A stretch of 57,961 nucleotides of DNA from Candidatus Caccousia avicola (GCA_018712435.1 DVGZ01000112.1:1-57961); one strand, 5' to 3'; shown: positions 1 to 8,852, numbered from the stretch's first letter. Notes: a model not told the origin generated them from the sequence alone. Translations and numbers: made by a program.

Positions 1-1
1 A

Positions 2-517
2 AAAATTTACCTCTGTATGCTTCTGAGTCTCTTTGTTCTCAGTGTGGCAATGGCTCCCATCACCCTTTTGATGAATCTGTTTTTCAGCTTGTTTTCCAAC
101 TCCAGAACACTGTTTTTCATGATTTACGGAGAATTACAGAATATCTCCTCTCCCTTTTCCAGCTTCCCCTTTTTGATGCAGGGCGTGCTGCTGGAAATCG
201 CTCTTTCCCTTGCCTGTGCCTATGCGGGTCTTTTCCTTGGCTGCCTGTTTTATGTGATTTCAAAATGGCTGCGCGTCACATTGGCTATTCTGATTCCCGT
301 TTCCCTGTTTGCCGGACTTCCCTCCCTCTTGATGCTGATTCCCGTTGAGACGCTGAAACCGTTTGGGGATTTTGTGGCAAGCATTTTCTTTGTCCCCTGG
401 AAGCTGACTTTGCTTTTGTTGGTGTTCGCTATACTGTTCGCTCTGCTCACATGGATTCCGGCCCACCGTGCCTCCCTCATGCGCAATCCGCAGCCTTCCA
501 GCGCCAACAGCTTTTAA
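2..517 (+). CDS. Membrane protein, 3' part only (possible ABC transporter permease)
   Basis: The frame is open from the first bases of the window, so the first ATG at 17 may be internal and the gene probably starts upstream. The visible 166+ residues hold four hydrophobic segments (about residues 1-25, 55-85, 87-108 and 125-147 counted from that ATG), then a short polar tail containing PAHRAS. The tail loosely resembles the basic end of FtsX/MacB-type permeases, but no catalytic or binding motif is visible, so a permease role is only a guess. A hairpin at 531-577 follows the stop and could terminate the transcript. Confidence 0.5.
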   Translation, partial: KIYLCMLLSLFVLSVAMAPITLLMNLFFSLFSNSRTLFFMIYGELQNISSPFSSFPFLMQGVLLEIALSLACAYAGLFLGCLFYVISKWLRVTLAILIPVSLFAGLPSLLMLIPVETLKPFGDFVASIFFVPWKLTLLLLVFAILFALLTWIPAHRASLMRNPQPSSANSF

Positions 518-530
518 AAATGTGAATGAA

Positions 531-577
531 AAAGGACGGACGCTCTTCCACCTGCAATGGAAGGGCATCCGTCCTTT
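531..577. terminator. Hairpin terminator after the first gene
   Basis: Long inverted repeat with arms AAAGGACGGA and TCCGTCCTTT plus an inner TTCCA/TGGAA pairing. The right arm ends in a short T-rich run. It lies 14 bases after the stop of the membrane protein gene and could work in either direction. Confidence 0.6.
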
Positions 578-608
578 CTTTCTCCGAAGAAAAAATCCTG
601 GAGACGCG

Positions 609-642
609 AAAGAGCGCCGCAGAAAACTCTGCGGCGCTCTTT
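609..642. terminator. Hairpin terminator of the tRNA transcript
   Basis: Perfect 15-bp arms (AAAGAGCGCCGCAGA / TCTGCGGCGCTCTTT) around a 4-base loop. On the minus strand it lies about 30 bases downstream of tRNA-Pro, the expected place for the terminator of the tRNA operon. Confidence 0.65.
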
Positions 643-673
643 TCTGCCGTCTGCGCCGACGGCCAGACTCAGC

Positions 674-750
<77 letters not shown>

Positions 751-753
751 AAA

Positions 754-827
754 TGGCTGCGGAAGAAGGATTCGAACCCTCACAAACAGAGTCAGAGTCT
801 GCCGTGCTACCATTACACAATTCCGCA
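754..827 (-). tRNA. tRNA-Gln (anticodon CTG)
   Basis: Minus strand: acceptor stem TGCGGAA/TTCCGCA, discriminator G and an encoded CCA (754-756). The anticodon stem GCAGA/TCTGT carries loop CTCTGAC, giving anticodon CTG. The T arm is GAGGGTTCGAATCCTTC. It precedes tRNA-Pro with a 3-base gap, so the two are one transcript. Confidence 0.93.
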
Positions 828-879
828 ATATTTTTCAGAAGTTTTTGTCTTTCGCTTTTCGCTCCGGACAACGATATTT

Positions 880-907
880 ATTATATCAAAAACTTTCCAT
901 TTGTCAA
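880..907 (-). promoter_or_regulatory. Consensus sigma-A promoter of the tRNA-Gln/Pro operon
   Basis: On the minus strand, TTGACA (907-902) is followed by a 16-base spacer and TATAAT (885-880), about 53 bases upstream of tRNA-Gln. Both hexamers match consensus fully, as expected for a stable-RNA gene. Confidence 0.8.
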
Positions 908-1022
908 CACCTTTTTTCAAATTTTTTAAAGAAATTTCTTTTGAACCAAATTTCCCTCTCCACACATAGAATAGAGCAGGCAAAAGAGCGCTGCAAAGGC
1001 GCTTTCCGGAAGGAGGATACGA

Positions 1023-2141
1023 ATGATTACCATCAGCCTTTGCATGATCGTCAAAAACGAGGAGGACGTTCTGGAACGATGCCTGCGCAGCGCCGAGGGC
1101 GTCGCGGATGAAATCATCATCGCGGACACCGGCTCCACCGATCAAACAAAAGAAATCGCGCGGCGATGCGGAGCCAAGGTCTATGATTTTGTTTGGAAGG
1201 ACGACTTTGCAGCCGCGCGGAATTTTGCGTTCTCCAAGGCAACCTGCGACTATCTGTTCTGGCTGGACGCGGACGATGTGGTTCCGGAGCAAACGCGCCG
1301 GGGACTTTTGCTGCTGCGGGAAAAACTGGATCCCACCGTGGATATGGTCATGCTGCCGTATCACACCGCTTTTGACGCGGCGGGCCGCCCCACCCTGATC
1401 TTTTACCGGGAACGATTGCTGCGCCGCGCCAAGGGCTTTCGCTGGGAAGGGGAAGTGCATGAGGTGATCCCTCCCTCCGGCCGCCGAATCAGCCTGCCGC
1501 TTCCGATCGAGCACCGAAAGCTCAAAGCGCCGGAGACGGGACGGAATCTGCGTATTTTCGAGGGGCTTCTGAAAAAAGGGAAATCACTTACCCCCCGCCA
1601 GCAGCTGTATTACGCCCGTGAGCTTGTGGGAGCCGGACGCGACCCGGAAGCCGCTGTGTGGCTGAAACGCTTTCTGGACGAGCGCGGCGGCTGGCTGGAG
1701 GACAACATCCGCGCCTGCCTGGATCTCGCCGCCTGCCGGGAGCGTCTGGGTGACTGGGAGGGCGCGCTGAACGCCGTATTTACCAGCTTTGTATTTGATT
1801 CGCCGCGTGCCGAAGCCTGCTGTGCGGCGGGCGGCCTTCTCCAAAGCCGCGGCGACTACCGGCGGGCGGCCTACTGGTACCGGCTGGCCGTCGACTGCCC
1901 TCCCCCCGACAACCGTTTCGGCTTTTACAATCCGGATTTCGCGGGCTTCTTCCCTCTGATGCAGCTCTGCGTCTGCTTCGACCGCCTGGGCGAGACGGAA
2001 ACGGCATACGATTACCACAAGCGCGCACAGGCGCTCAAACCGGAGGAGGAAGCCGTTTTATACAATGAGCGGTATTTTGAAGGCCTTGGCTTTCCCAAAG
2101 CGCAACAGCCTTCTTGCCAGGAGACAGAGAAACCGGTATAA
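1023..2141 (+). CDS. Family 2 glycosyltransferase with C-terminal TPR-like repeats
   Basis: The 372-residue protein opens with the GT-A nucleotide-sugar fold: SLCMIVKNEE (5-14), DTGSTDQT (35-42) and the metal-binding LDADD (81-85). This is typical of the SunS/TPR-type GT2 group that modifies proteins or peptides. From about residue 180 helical repeats with alternating LG/A/Y positions resemble tetratricopeptide repeats, possibly for acceptor recognition. No signal peptide or membrane segment, so it should be cytosolic. SD AGGAGG sits 6 bases before the ATG. The next gene follows after 57 bases on the same strand. The acceptor and sugar cannot be told from sequence. Confidence 0.85.
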   Translation: MITISLCMIVKNEEDVLERCLRSAEGVADEIIIADTGSTDQTKEIARRCGAKVYDFVWKDDFAAARNFAFSKATCDYLFWLDADDVVPEQTRRGLLLLREKLDPTVDMVMLPYHTAFDAAGRPTLIFYRERLLRRAKGFRWEGEVHEVIPPSGRRISLPLPIEHRKLKAPETGRNLRIFEGLLKKGKSLTPRQQLYYARELVGAGRDPEAAVWLKRFLDERGGWLEDNIRACLDLAACRERLGDWEGALNAVFTSFVFDSPRAEACCAAGGLLQSRGDYRRAAYWYRLAVDCPPPDNRFGFYNPDFAGFFPLMQLCVCFDRLGETETAYDYHKRAQALKPEEEAVLYNERYFEGLGFPKAQQPSCQETEKPV

Positions 2142-2198
2142 TAAAGCAAACAGCCCGGAGCGTCGAAACACACCGGGCAAAAAGGGAGGAACACGCGG

Positions 2199-2801
2199 AT
2201 GCAGCTTACGGATCTTCGCACAAGCTTTCATGGATACAACAAAGAGGACGTCGCACGGCTGATCGGAGAACGCGATCAGCGATGCGCTTCCCTGGAAAAG
2301 GAACTGGAGGAGCTGCGCGCACGTCTCGCGCAGAAGGAAAAGGACGCCGGACAGCAGCCGGAGGAAGCCATCGCGGAGGCTCTGATCAGCGCTCAGAAGT
2401 TCGCGGCGCACACCCGCGCACAGGCTTCCGAGGAAACCGCCCGGATGCAGGAGCGCGCCAAGGCGGACGCGGATCGGCTTCTGGCTGAAGCGCGGGCGGA
2501 GGCGGAGCGCGCCCACCGGCAGCTGGAGGAGGAACTCCTGGAGAAAAAACAGGAAGCTGTGCAGGTGCTTGCCGCCGCTTCCCAGCAGGCCGAACAAGAA
2601 GCCCGCAACCTCGCGCAGGCCCGCGCCCACGTCGCAAAGGTGCGCGGCTGCATCCGGGAAGCGCTGTTCCAGATCGACGCGCTTTTGTCGACCGTCGGCG
2701 AGGACGAAACGCAGGATTTCTCCACATTAGAAGAAACCTCCTCCGCGAACAACGCGGAGGAGGCACAGCAGGAGACGGACGAGAACGCCGGTCTCTGGTA
2801 A
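2199..2801 (+). CDS. DivIVA-like coiled-coil protein
   Basis: The 200-residue protein begins with a DivIVA-style lipid-binding/crossover motif (residues 3-22, with FHGYNKEDV). It continues as almost uninterrupted Glu/Ala/Arg-rich heptads (about 28-155), ending in an acidic tail with DETQ and ENAGLW. DivIVA-family proteins polymerise at curved membrane and organise division, polarity or cell-wall enzymes. SD GGGAGGA precedes the ATG. It follows the TPR glycosyltransferase, hinting at a shared envelope role. The family call rests on the short N-terminal motif, so the exact subfamily (DivIVA, GpsB, SepIVA) is not fixed. Confidence 0.7.
   Translation: MQLTDLRTSFHGYNKEDVARLIGERDQRCASLEKELEELRARLAQKEKDAGQQPEEAIAEALISAQKFAAHTRAQASEETARMQERAKADADRLLAEARAEAERAHRQLEEELLEKKQEAVQVLAAASQQAEQEARNLAQARAHVAKVRGCIREALFQIDALLSTVGEDETQDFSTLEETSSANNAEEAQQETDENAGLW
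2737..2763. repeat. Perfect 11-bp inverted repeat inside the DivIVA-like gene
   Basis: CCTCCTCCGCG and CGCGGAGGAGG are separated by AACAA within the codons for the acidic tail. No T tract follows, so it is not a standard terminator. It may only reflect Glu-rich codons, but the pairing is exact. Confidence 0.55.
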
Positions 2802-2804
2802 CCG

Positions 2805-3239
2805 TTACAGCGTCAAAGTAAGAAGCAGCGCATCCTCGCGCGGCTCAGAGTAGAAGCCCCTGCGGCGGCCCGCCTCGGAAAAGCCAAGCTTTCCGTAAAG
2901 GCCGCGCGCGGGGGCATTGCTTTCCCGCACTTCCAGAGTGAGAAACACGCCGTCCTGCTCCCGGACCAAGCGAATCAGCTCCGTCAGCAGGGCCAGAGCA
3001 ATTCCATGGCCCCGCTGGTCCGGATGGACTGCCACATTATCAATATAACATTCGCCGCAGACGACGTGCGAGCCGACATAGCCCACCGCCCGTCCCTCCT
3101 CCTCGGCAACGAGAAAGAGAGCCGTCGGACTTTCAAGCTCCGCTGCCAGCCCCTCCCGCGTCCACGGGTGAACAAAGCAGAGACGCTCAATCTCCGCGAG
3201 ATCGTCCACATGGCACGCCTGCATCGGAACGATACACAT
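2805..3239 (-). CDS. rimI: Ribosomal protein S18 alanine N-acetyltransferase
   Basis: A GNAT acetyltransferase of 144 residues from the chosen ATG. The acetyl-CoA loop is seen in VHPDQRGHGIALALL, preceded by IDNVAV, and followed by LTLEVRESNAPARGLYGKLGF and a Tyr near the end of the fold (RRRGFYSEP), all typical of RimI. RimI acetylates the N-terminal alanine of S18. A GTG 36 bases upstream is in frame but inside the preceding gene. The ATG at 3239 begins one base after that gene's stop and has GGGAGG about 11 bases upstream, so I prefer it. Last gene of the polA operon. Confidence 0.88.
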   Translation of the reverse strand: MCIVPMQACHVDDLAEIERLCFVHPWTREGLAAELESPTALFLVAEEEGRAVGYVGSHVVCGECYIDNVAVHPDQRGHGIALALLTELIRLVREQDGVFLTLEVRESNAPARGLYGKLGFSEAGRRRGFYSEPREDALLLTLTL

Positions 3240-3240
3240 T

Positions 3241-4386
3241 TCAGGCCGCCTCCCTTCCCCACAGGCGCTCCGCAAGATGGCGCGCCATCACACAGATGAC
3301 AAACAGCAGAATCACGCCCAAAAGCTCCACCGGGAAGAAATCAGTGCCGAACAGGTTATGGCACACGGCATACGCCGACGCGATGCAGACAGTGAAAGCG
3401 ATTCCCCATTTTTTCGGGAACCAGAAGGCAAACACCACGCTGGTCAGGTCCGCGAGGAAATAGTACCGCTCGTGCATGTGCGGCAGCAAAAACGGCGTGA
3501 GGAGAGCGAAAAACAGTCCCACACTCACAAGGTTTTGCATGGATTTCTCAAACGGCTGGCGGTACAGGAAAAAGACGGCGCAGAGCACCACCCCGCCCGC
3601 AAGCAGTACGCCCGCCCGGCTGATTTCGGCGGCGGTACTCTCCCCCAGCCAGGTATAGAGATTCGGCAGGAACATGGCAAGAAGGTTGTACTGCCCGGCC
3701 TGCGAAAAATAGACCGTCAGCAACTCCCACAGACTGCGCCCCATAACGGCGGCGGGCAGGCAGGCCGCGAGATACACCGCCGGGAAGATCCACAAGCTTT
3801 TCCACCGCACCCACCGTTTGAGCAGAAACAGCAGCAGAAGCGGAGCAAAAAACACCGCCTGAAGCTTGAACACAAACGAGATGGAAAAGGCCAGCACCGC
3901 CGCGTTGCTCCGCCCACGCCGCACATAATACAGAAACGCAAGCAGGGCCGACACATAGATCGCGTCGCACTGCCCCCAAACGGCGGAATTCAAAAAGACG
4001 GAGGGCAGAAACAGCACGACGCAGTACGCCGCCATCCAGCGGCGCGAGCCGCACTCTCCGTCCGCCGCCAGATTTGCCGCAAAAATGGCCAGCACAATGT
4101 CCACCGCGCTCGAAACCATCTTAATGGCAAACAGATCGGAAATCGGCAGATACGTCAGCAGCGCAAGGATGTAAAAATAAGGCGGCATGTAGTCCCCGAT
4201 ATCCATACCGATGGCAAGCAGACCGCCGTTTTCTTTCAGCGTCTCATACCAGGGATGCAGAAATTGCAGATAATCCCCTGATTCTATCGGAAAGAGGAAA
4301 AAACGCATAGCCATGGCCAGAAACGTCACGACAATCAGAAACAGGATGTTTTCGAGACGCTCCGTTTGACGCTCGGTTTCCGTCAT
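3241..4386 (-). CDS. GT-C family membrane glycosyltransferase (GPI-mannosyltransferase-like)
   Basis: A 381-residue protein with about ten hydrophobic helices. The first external loop after helix 1 carries SGDYLQFLHPWYETL, and DIGDYMPPYFYIL lies near residue 65. Acidic residues in the first loop are the catalytic signature of dolichol/polyprenyl-phosphate-sugar-dependent GT-C enzymes. Bacterial relatives are annotated as Gpi18-like mannosyltransferases, but lipid donor and acceptor are unknown. Its ATG overlaps the stop of the upstream rlmA-like gene (ATGA), indicating translational coupling, and rimI follows after one base. Confidence 0.72.
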   Translation of the reverse strand: MTETERQTERLENILFLIVVTFLAMAMRFFLFPIESGDYLQFLHPWYETLKENGGLLAIGMDIGDYMPPYFYILALLTYLPISDLFAIKMVSSAVDIVLAIFAANLAADGECGSRRWMAAYCVVLFLPSVFLNSAVWGQCDAIYVSALLAFLYYVRRGRSNAAVLAFSISFVFKLQAVFFAPLLLLFLLKRWVRWKSLWIFPAVYLAACLPAAVMGRSLWELLTVYFSQAGQYNLLAMFLPNLYTWLGESTAAEISRAGVLLAGGVVLCAVFFLYRQPFEKSMQNLVSVGLFFALLTPFLLPHMHERYYFLADLTSVVFAFWFPKKWGIAFTVCIASAYAVCHNLFGTDFFPVELLGVILLFVICVMARHLAERLWGREAA

Positions 4387-5222
4387 GGGCGCTCCTCCCT
4401 TCGATAGAGCAGGAAATCAAAGCCGATCTCCGTATGCAGCGAGGAAAGGCAGCGCAGGCGCTCGGCTCCCTCGCGCGGCGTTTTCCAGTAATACGGCGTC
4501 ATGGAGAACAGCGCTTCGATGTGCTCCGGAGAATTGACCGTGATCTCCCCCGTCACCGCTTCCCGGCGCGCAAGCGAAAAGCCGGGATATTCCGTCTCGC
4601 GGTATTCGTTTTCGTAGGGCTTCTCGTACAGGATTTCCTTCATCCCGTACAGATGGCGCGGCGTGGGAACAGCCAGCAGCAGAAAACCGCCCGGTTTAGC
4701 CACACGGCGCAGCTCCTCCGGAACGATGGGCGCGAACACATTGACCACCAAATCGGCGGACGCGTCCGCCGCCGGGACGGAAAACGCGCTGGCCACGGCA
4801 AAGGCAATTCCCTTATGCCGCTTGGCCGCGGCGCGCACAGCGGATTTGCTGATATCAAAGCCGCACAGCTCCGGCGTCATTCCCGCGCCGTGCAAAGCGT
4901 CCAACAGAGCCGAAGTATACCAGCCCTCGCCGCATCCCGCGTCCAGGACTGCGGGAGCCGGGACGCCTTGCAGCGCTTCACACGCCAGTTCACAGAGACG
5001 GCGGCGGAACGGCTCATAATAGCCCGCTTCCAGAAACGCACGGCGCGCGGCCACCATTTGACGCGTGTCGCCGGGATCCTTGGAATGCTTTTTATTCGGA
5101 GGCAGCAGATAGACATAGCCCTCCGCCGCCACGTCAAAGGAATGTCCTTTTTTGCAGACCCACGTCCGCTCCCCCCGCTCCAGCGGGCGGCCGCAGACGG
5201 GGCAGGTAAACAGCCCGCTCAT
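4383..5222 (-). CDS. rlmA: RlmA-type 23S rRNA guanine-N1 methyltransferase
   Basis: The 279 residues start with the family zinc knuckle: C7, C10, C23 and H27 (CPVCG ... CKKGH). Then comes a Rossmann methyltransferase with SAM loop VLDAGCGEGWYTS near residue 92. PPNKKHSKDPGDT between them is typical of RlmA/TlrB proteins. These enzymes methylate G745 (RlmA-I) or G748 (RlmA-II, Gram-positive) of 23S rRNA, the latter linked to tylosin resistance. Which site is used cannot be read here. Both ends overlap neighbours by ATGA, placing it in the polA operon. Confidence 0.85.
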   Translation of the reverse strand: MSGLFTCPVCGRPLERGERTWVCKKGHSFDVAAEGYVYLLPPNKKHSKDPGDTRQMVAARRAFLEAGYYEPFRRRLCELACEALQGVPAPAVLDAGCGEGWYTSALLDALHGAGMTPELCGFDISKSAVRAAAKRHKGIAFAVASAFSVPAADASADLVVNVFAPIVPEELRRVAKPGGFLLLAVPTPRHLYGMKEILYEKPYENEYRETEYPGFSLARREAVTGEITVNSPEHIEALFSMTPYYWKTPREGAERLRCLSSLHTEIGFDFLLYRREERP

Positions 5223-7798
5223 GCCTTCGCCTCATACCAGGTGCGGCCCACCTTGGCTTCCGCGACCATCGGAACGGACAGGCTCACGGCGCTCTCCATT
5301 TCTCCGGTCAGCAGGGCGGACACGCGCTCGGCCTCCTCCTCCGGGCACTCGACGATCAGTTCGTCGTGCACCTGGAGAATCAGACGGGCTTGCAGGCCCT
5401 CCCGGCGCAGCCGCTCGTCCACACGGATCATGGCAATCTTGATGATATCAGCTGCGGCTCCCTGGATCGGCATGTTGCGCGCGACGCGTTCCCCGAAGGA
5501 GCGCATGTTGAAGTTGCCGGAAGCCAGCTCCGGCAGATACCGGCGGCGGCCGAAGATCGTTTCGGCATAGCCTTTTTCCCGGGCTTCCTCCACCGTGCGG
5601 CGCATATACTCATCAACTCCGCTGAAATGGTGCAGATAATCCGCGATATACTGCTCCGCTTCCTTGCGCGTGACGCCGATATCCTTGCTCAGCGAAAACG
5701 CACCGATGCCGTAGACAATGCCGAAATTGACCGCCTTGGCGCGGCTGCGCATCAGCGGCGTGACCATATCCTCCGGCAGATGGAACACCTGTGCCGCCGT
5801 GCGGCGGTGAATATCGTCGTTATCAAGGAATGCCTGGATCATGTTCGGATCGTTGGCGACGTGCGCCAACACACGCAGTTCAATCTGCGAATAGTCCGCG
5901 TCGACCAGCACCCAACCAGGACGCGCAAGGAAGAAGCGGCGCAGCTCACGCCCCAGCTCCGTGCGCACCGGAATGTTTTGCAAATTCGGCTCCGTGGAGC
6001 TGATGCGGCCTGTGCGGGTTTCCGTCTGGTTAAAGCTGGAATGGATCCGTCCGTCCGGGCCGATCACTTTCAAAAGGCCGTCGCAGTAGGTAGATTTCAG
6101 CTTTGCCAGCGCGCGGTAATTGAGCACCTGCTCCACCGCCGGATGCTCATAGCGCAAGCTTTCCAGCACCTCCGCGTTGGTGGAGTAGCCCGTTTTTGTC
6201 TTTTTCCCATGGGAAAGGCCCAGCTTCACAAAGAGAGCGTCGCCCAGCTGCTTGGGGGAATTGATGTTAAATTCATAACCGACGGACTGGTAAATTTCCT
6301 GCTCCAAGCGCTCAATTTCGCCCTGGAGCTGCTCGCCATAAGCGCGGATTCCCTCGCTGTCCACCGCGAAGCCCTCCATTTCCATATGGGCCAGCACGCG
6401 GGCCAGCGGGATCTCGATCTCATCGAGAAGCTTTTCCTGCCCCTTTTCCCGGATCTCCGCGCTCAGCTTTTCACACAGACCCGGCAGGGCGGCGCACGAC
6501 GCGATCTCTCCGGCCTGCTCCTCCGGCGCGCCCTCCACCTGCGGCGCCGGTACGGCGTACTCCTGCACAAGCCGGGAAATCTCATACCCCTTTGCGGAGG
6601 GATTCAGCAGGTAGGCGGCCAGCGATACGTCGAACACCGGACCGGACAAGCACGCGCCCTCCCGTTCCAGAGCGGCATACAGCTGCTTAGTGGACGGAAT
6701 CAGCTTGCGGGTCTGTTCATCGGCGCAGACCTTCTTTTGATCCTCCCAGCCGCTGATCGGGAACACTTGTCCGCCCTGGGCCGCCGTCATTCCCACAAGC
6801 GCGCCGTTTTCCCCATAAGCGGGACAGAGCGCGATCTCCTGCTTTGCGTCTTGTCCTTTCTCCGGCGCAGCTTCGCACCAGCGCCACGAGACCGCCGGTG
6901 TCTCCCCCGCCCGCGGCGCGGACGGCTCGCCGGGTGCAATCCCCATTTTCTCCATCAAGGAGAAAAACTCCAACCGTGCCATAAGCGATCCGGCGGTCGG
7001 ATCCACGGGGCCGGGGATGTAGTCGGAAAGCGTTGTATCCACCGGCGCGTCGGTGCGGATGGTGCCAAGCCAGCGGCTGAGGTACGCGTTATCCTTGGAG
7101 GCTTCCAGCTTTTTGCGCTGGCCCTCCTTGATATCGAGCTCCGCAAGATGATCATAAATATAGTCAAGATCGTGGAAGCGCTGAATCAGCTCGCCCGCCC
7201 CCTTCGGGCCGATTCCGGCCACACCGGGGATGTTGTCCGAGGTATCGCCCTGGATCGCCTTGATGTCGATGAGCTGGGCCGGTTCGACTCCGTATTCCTC
7301 GCGGATCTTCGCTTCGTCATAGACCGTCGCCTGCGGCTGTCCCATCTTGGTGGTGGCAAGGCGCACAGTGACGCCGCCGCCCACCAGCTGGAGACTGTCG
7401 CGGTCACCGGTGGCGATCACACACTCCGCGCCCTCCTCCCGGCAGACACGGGCAAAGGTGCCGAGAATATCGTCCGCTTCAAAGCCGTCGCACTCGACAA
7501 GCCGGTAGCCGAGAAGCTGCAAAAGCTCTTTGAGATTTGGGAGCTGCTGGGCCAGTTCCTCCGGCATCCCCTTGCGCTGCGCCTTATAGCCCGCGTAGGC
7601 CTTATGGCGGAATGTCGGGGCTTTCCGGTCAAACGCGATGGCCACGGCGTTCGGCTCCGTCTCCGCCAGCAGCCTTTGCAGCATGGTCAGGAATCCATAG
7701 ATCCCATTTGTATACAGGCCCTCCTTGGTGGTAAGGATGCGGATCCCGTAAAAAGCCCGGTTCAGGATGCTGTTGCCATCCAAAATTAAAAGCTTCAT
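5219..7798 (-). CDS. polA: DNA polymerase I
   Basis: At 859 residues this is a full-length PolA. The N-terminal 5'-nuclease has LILDGNSILNRAF (3-15), GFEADDILGT, TGDRDSLQL and GDTSDNIPG. The middle domain aligns with the 3'-5' exonuclease but the DxE signature is replaced (IALCPAYG), so proofreading is probably lost, as in other Gram-positive and thermophile PolA proteins. The polymerase domain has motif A DADYSQIELR (about 633-642), motif B RSRAKAVNFGIVYG and motif C QVHDELIVE (His near 811). It is first in an overlapping operon with rlmA, a GT-C enzyme and rimI. Confidence 0.97.
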   Translation of the reverse strand: MKLLILDGNSILNRAFYGIRILTTKEGLYTNGIYGFLTMLQRLLAETEPNAVAIAFDRKAPTFRHKAYAGYKAQRKGMPEELAQQLPNLKELLQLLGYRLVECDGFEADDILGTFARVCREEGAECVIATGDRDSLQLVGGGVTVRLATTKMGQPQATVYDEAKIREEYGVEPAQLIDIKAIQGDTSDNIPGVAGIGPKGAGELIQRFHDLDYIYDHLAELDIKEGQRKKLEASKDNAYLSRWLGTIRTDAPVDTTLSDYIPGPVDPTAGSLMARLEFFSLMEKMGIAPGEPSAPRAGETPAVSWRWCEAAPEKGQDAKQEIALCPAYGENGALVGMTAAQGGQVFPISGWEDQKKVCADEQTRKLIPSTKQLYAALEREGACLSGPVFDVSLAAYLLNPSAKGYEISRLVQEYAVPAPQVEGAPEEQAGEIASCAALPGLCEKLSAEIREKGQEKLLDEIEIPLARVLAHMEMEGFAVDSEGIRAYGEQLQGEIERLEQEIYQSVGYEFNINSPKQLGDALFVKLGLSHGKKTKTGYSTNAEVLESLRYEHPAVEQVLNYRALAKLKSTYCDGLLKVIGPDGRIHSSFNQTETRTGRISSTEPNLQNIPVRTELGRELRRFFLARPGWVLVDADYSQIELRVLAHVANDPNMIQAFLDNDDIHRRTAAQVFHLPEDMVTPLMRSRAKAVNFGIVYGIGAFSLSKDIGVTRKEAEQYIADYLHHFSGVDEYMRRTVEEAREKGYAETIFGRRRYLPELASGNFNMRSFGERVARNMPIQGAAADIIKIAMIRVDERLRREGLQARLILQVHDELIVECPEEEAERVSALLTGEMESAVSLSVPMVAEAKVGRTWYEAKA

Positions 7799-8066
7799 AT
7801 TTCACACTCCGATCAGCATAAGATCCCGGAGAAAGTAACAGCCCCCCGTGATACAGCGGGAGCGCCGCATGGAACACTCCGGAACATATGCTTTTAGAAT
7901 ACCACACTCAGGGAAAAAAATGAAGGATTTTGTGCGGTTCGCGCAGCCGTTCCGGCGCTTCCCGGAACACAGGAAGCTTTCCAGCTTCACACCGTCAAAA
8001 TTTCGCTTCTTTTGTAGAAAACGCCTCTTTATAAGGGATCGGATTTTGATTTTTTAGCATTTTCGT
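7799..8066. other. AT-rich intergenic region between polA and the divergent kinase gene
   Basis: About 270 bases with no convincing gene. It should hold the polA promoter on the minus strand, but no good match was found. A partly paired stretch (GTGATACAGCGGGAGC) lies near 7847-7862. A 69-codon plus-strand frame across 7848-8057 lacks an SD and looks accidental. Confidence 0.4.
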
Positions 8067-8095
8067 TTGACAATCCCCATAAAAAAGAATAAAAT
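8067..8095 (+). promoter_or_regulatory. Sigma-A promoter of the cytidylate-kinase-like gene
   Basis: TTGACA (8067-8072), 17-base spacer, TAAAAT (8090-8095), with an AT-rich discriminator. The gene starts 66 bases downstream. Confidence 0.7.
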
Positions 8096-8161
8096 AAAAA
8101 TCAGAGGAACAGGCAAACGCGCAATGCGCGATCTGTCCCACGGAAAGGCAGGCGAGATTCC

Positions 8162-8800
8162 ATGACAAAAACCATCATTACCATAGCCCGTCAATACGGA
8201 AGCGGCGGCCGCCTGATCGGCAAAAAGCTTTCGGAAATTCTCGAGGTTCCCTTTTACGATAAGGAATTGATTGCTATCGCCGCAAAGCAGAGCGGCATGA
8301 GTGAGGAGGTCTTTGCCAAGGCCGACGAGCGGGCAAGCGGCAGCTTGCTGTATTCCCTTGTGATGGGAAGCTACACCTCTGTGGCAAACAACATGCCCAT
8401 CAACGACAAACTTTTCCTGCTGCAATCCGATATCATCAAGGAAGCCGCGAAGAAGGGCCCCTTTGTGATCGTCGGACGCTGTGCCGATTATATTCTCCGG
8501 GACGAGCCGAACTGTCTGAACCTGTTTTTGCAGGCTCCGAAGGACATTCGGATGCGCCGCGCGGTGGAGGAATACGGCGTGGAAGCCGCGAAGGCAGCGG
8601 ATACCGTCGCGAAAAAGGATAAGCAGCGTGGAAATTACTACAATTTCTACAGCAACCGGAAATGGGGCGACATGCAGAATTACGATCTGATTTTGGATAC
8701 CCACATCTTCGGCTTGCAGGGCAGCGTGGACATTATCCTGCGCGCGCTGGAGGAAAAGGAAAAGACATACGGGAAAACCGTACCGGATGACGATCTGTAA
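8162..8800 (+). CDS. Cytidylate-kinase-like family protein
   Basis: 212 residues starting with a kinase-type nucleotide loop (ARQYGSGGRLIGKKL, 9-23), followed by PFYDKELI, a GRCADYIL segment near 107 and R/K-rich lid residues (RMRRAVEEYG, KKDKQRGNYYNFY). This is the Clostridia-wide cytidylate-kinase-like group, distinct from true Cmk. The phosphorylated substrate is not established. It is a single-gene unit with its own promoter and a bidirectional terminator shared with htpG. Confidence 0.82.
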   Translation: MTKTIITIARQYGSGGRLIGKKLSEILEVPFYDKELIAIAAKQSGMSEEVFAKADERASGSLLYSLVMGSYTSVANNMPINDKLFLLQSDIIKEAAKKGPFVIVGRCADYILRDEPNCLNLFLQAPKDIRMRRAVEEYGVEAAKAADTVAKKDKQRGNYYNFYSNRKWGDMQNYDLILDTHIFGLQGSVDIILRALEEKEKTYGKTVPDDDL

Positions 8801-8811
8801 AATAAAAGCAT

Positions 8812-8852
8812 AAAAGCACCGCGAAGGGATTTCCTCTCTTCGCGGTGCTTTT
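8812..8852. terminator. Bidirectional terminator between the kinase-like gene and htpG
   Basis: Perfect 15-bp arms (AAAAGCACCGCGAAG / CTTCGCGGTGCTTTT) with an 11-base loop and T-rich ends on both strands, lying between two convergent genes. Confidence 0.85.

Noticed and set aside
5366..7789. 807-codon plus-strand frame opposite polA
   Set aside because: Fully antisense to a gene with unmistakable polymerase motifs; composition is Arg/His/Leu-rich as expected from the complement of GC-rich codons.
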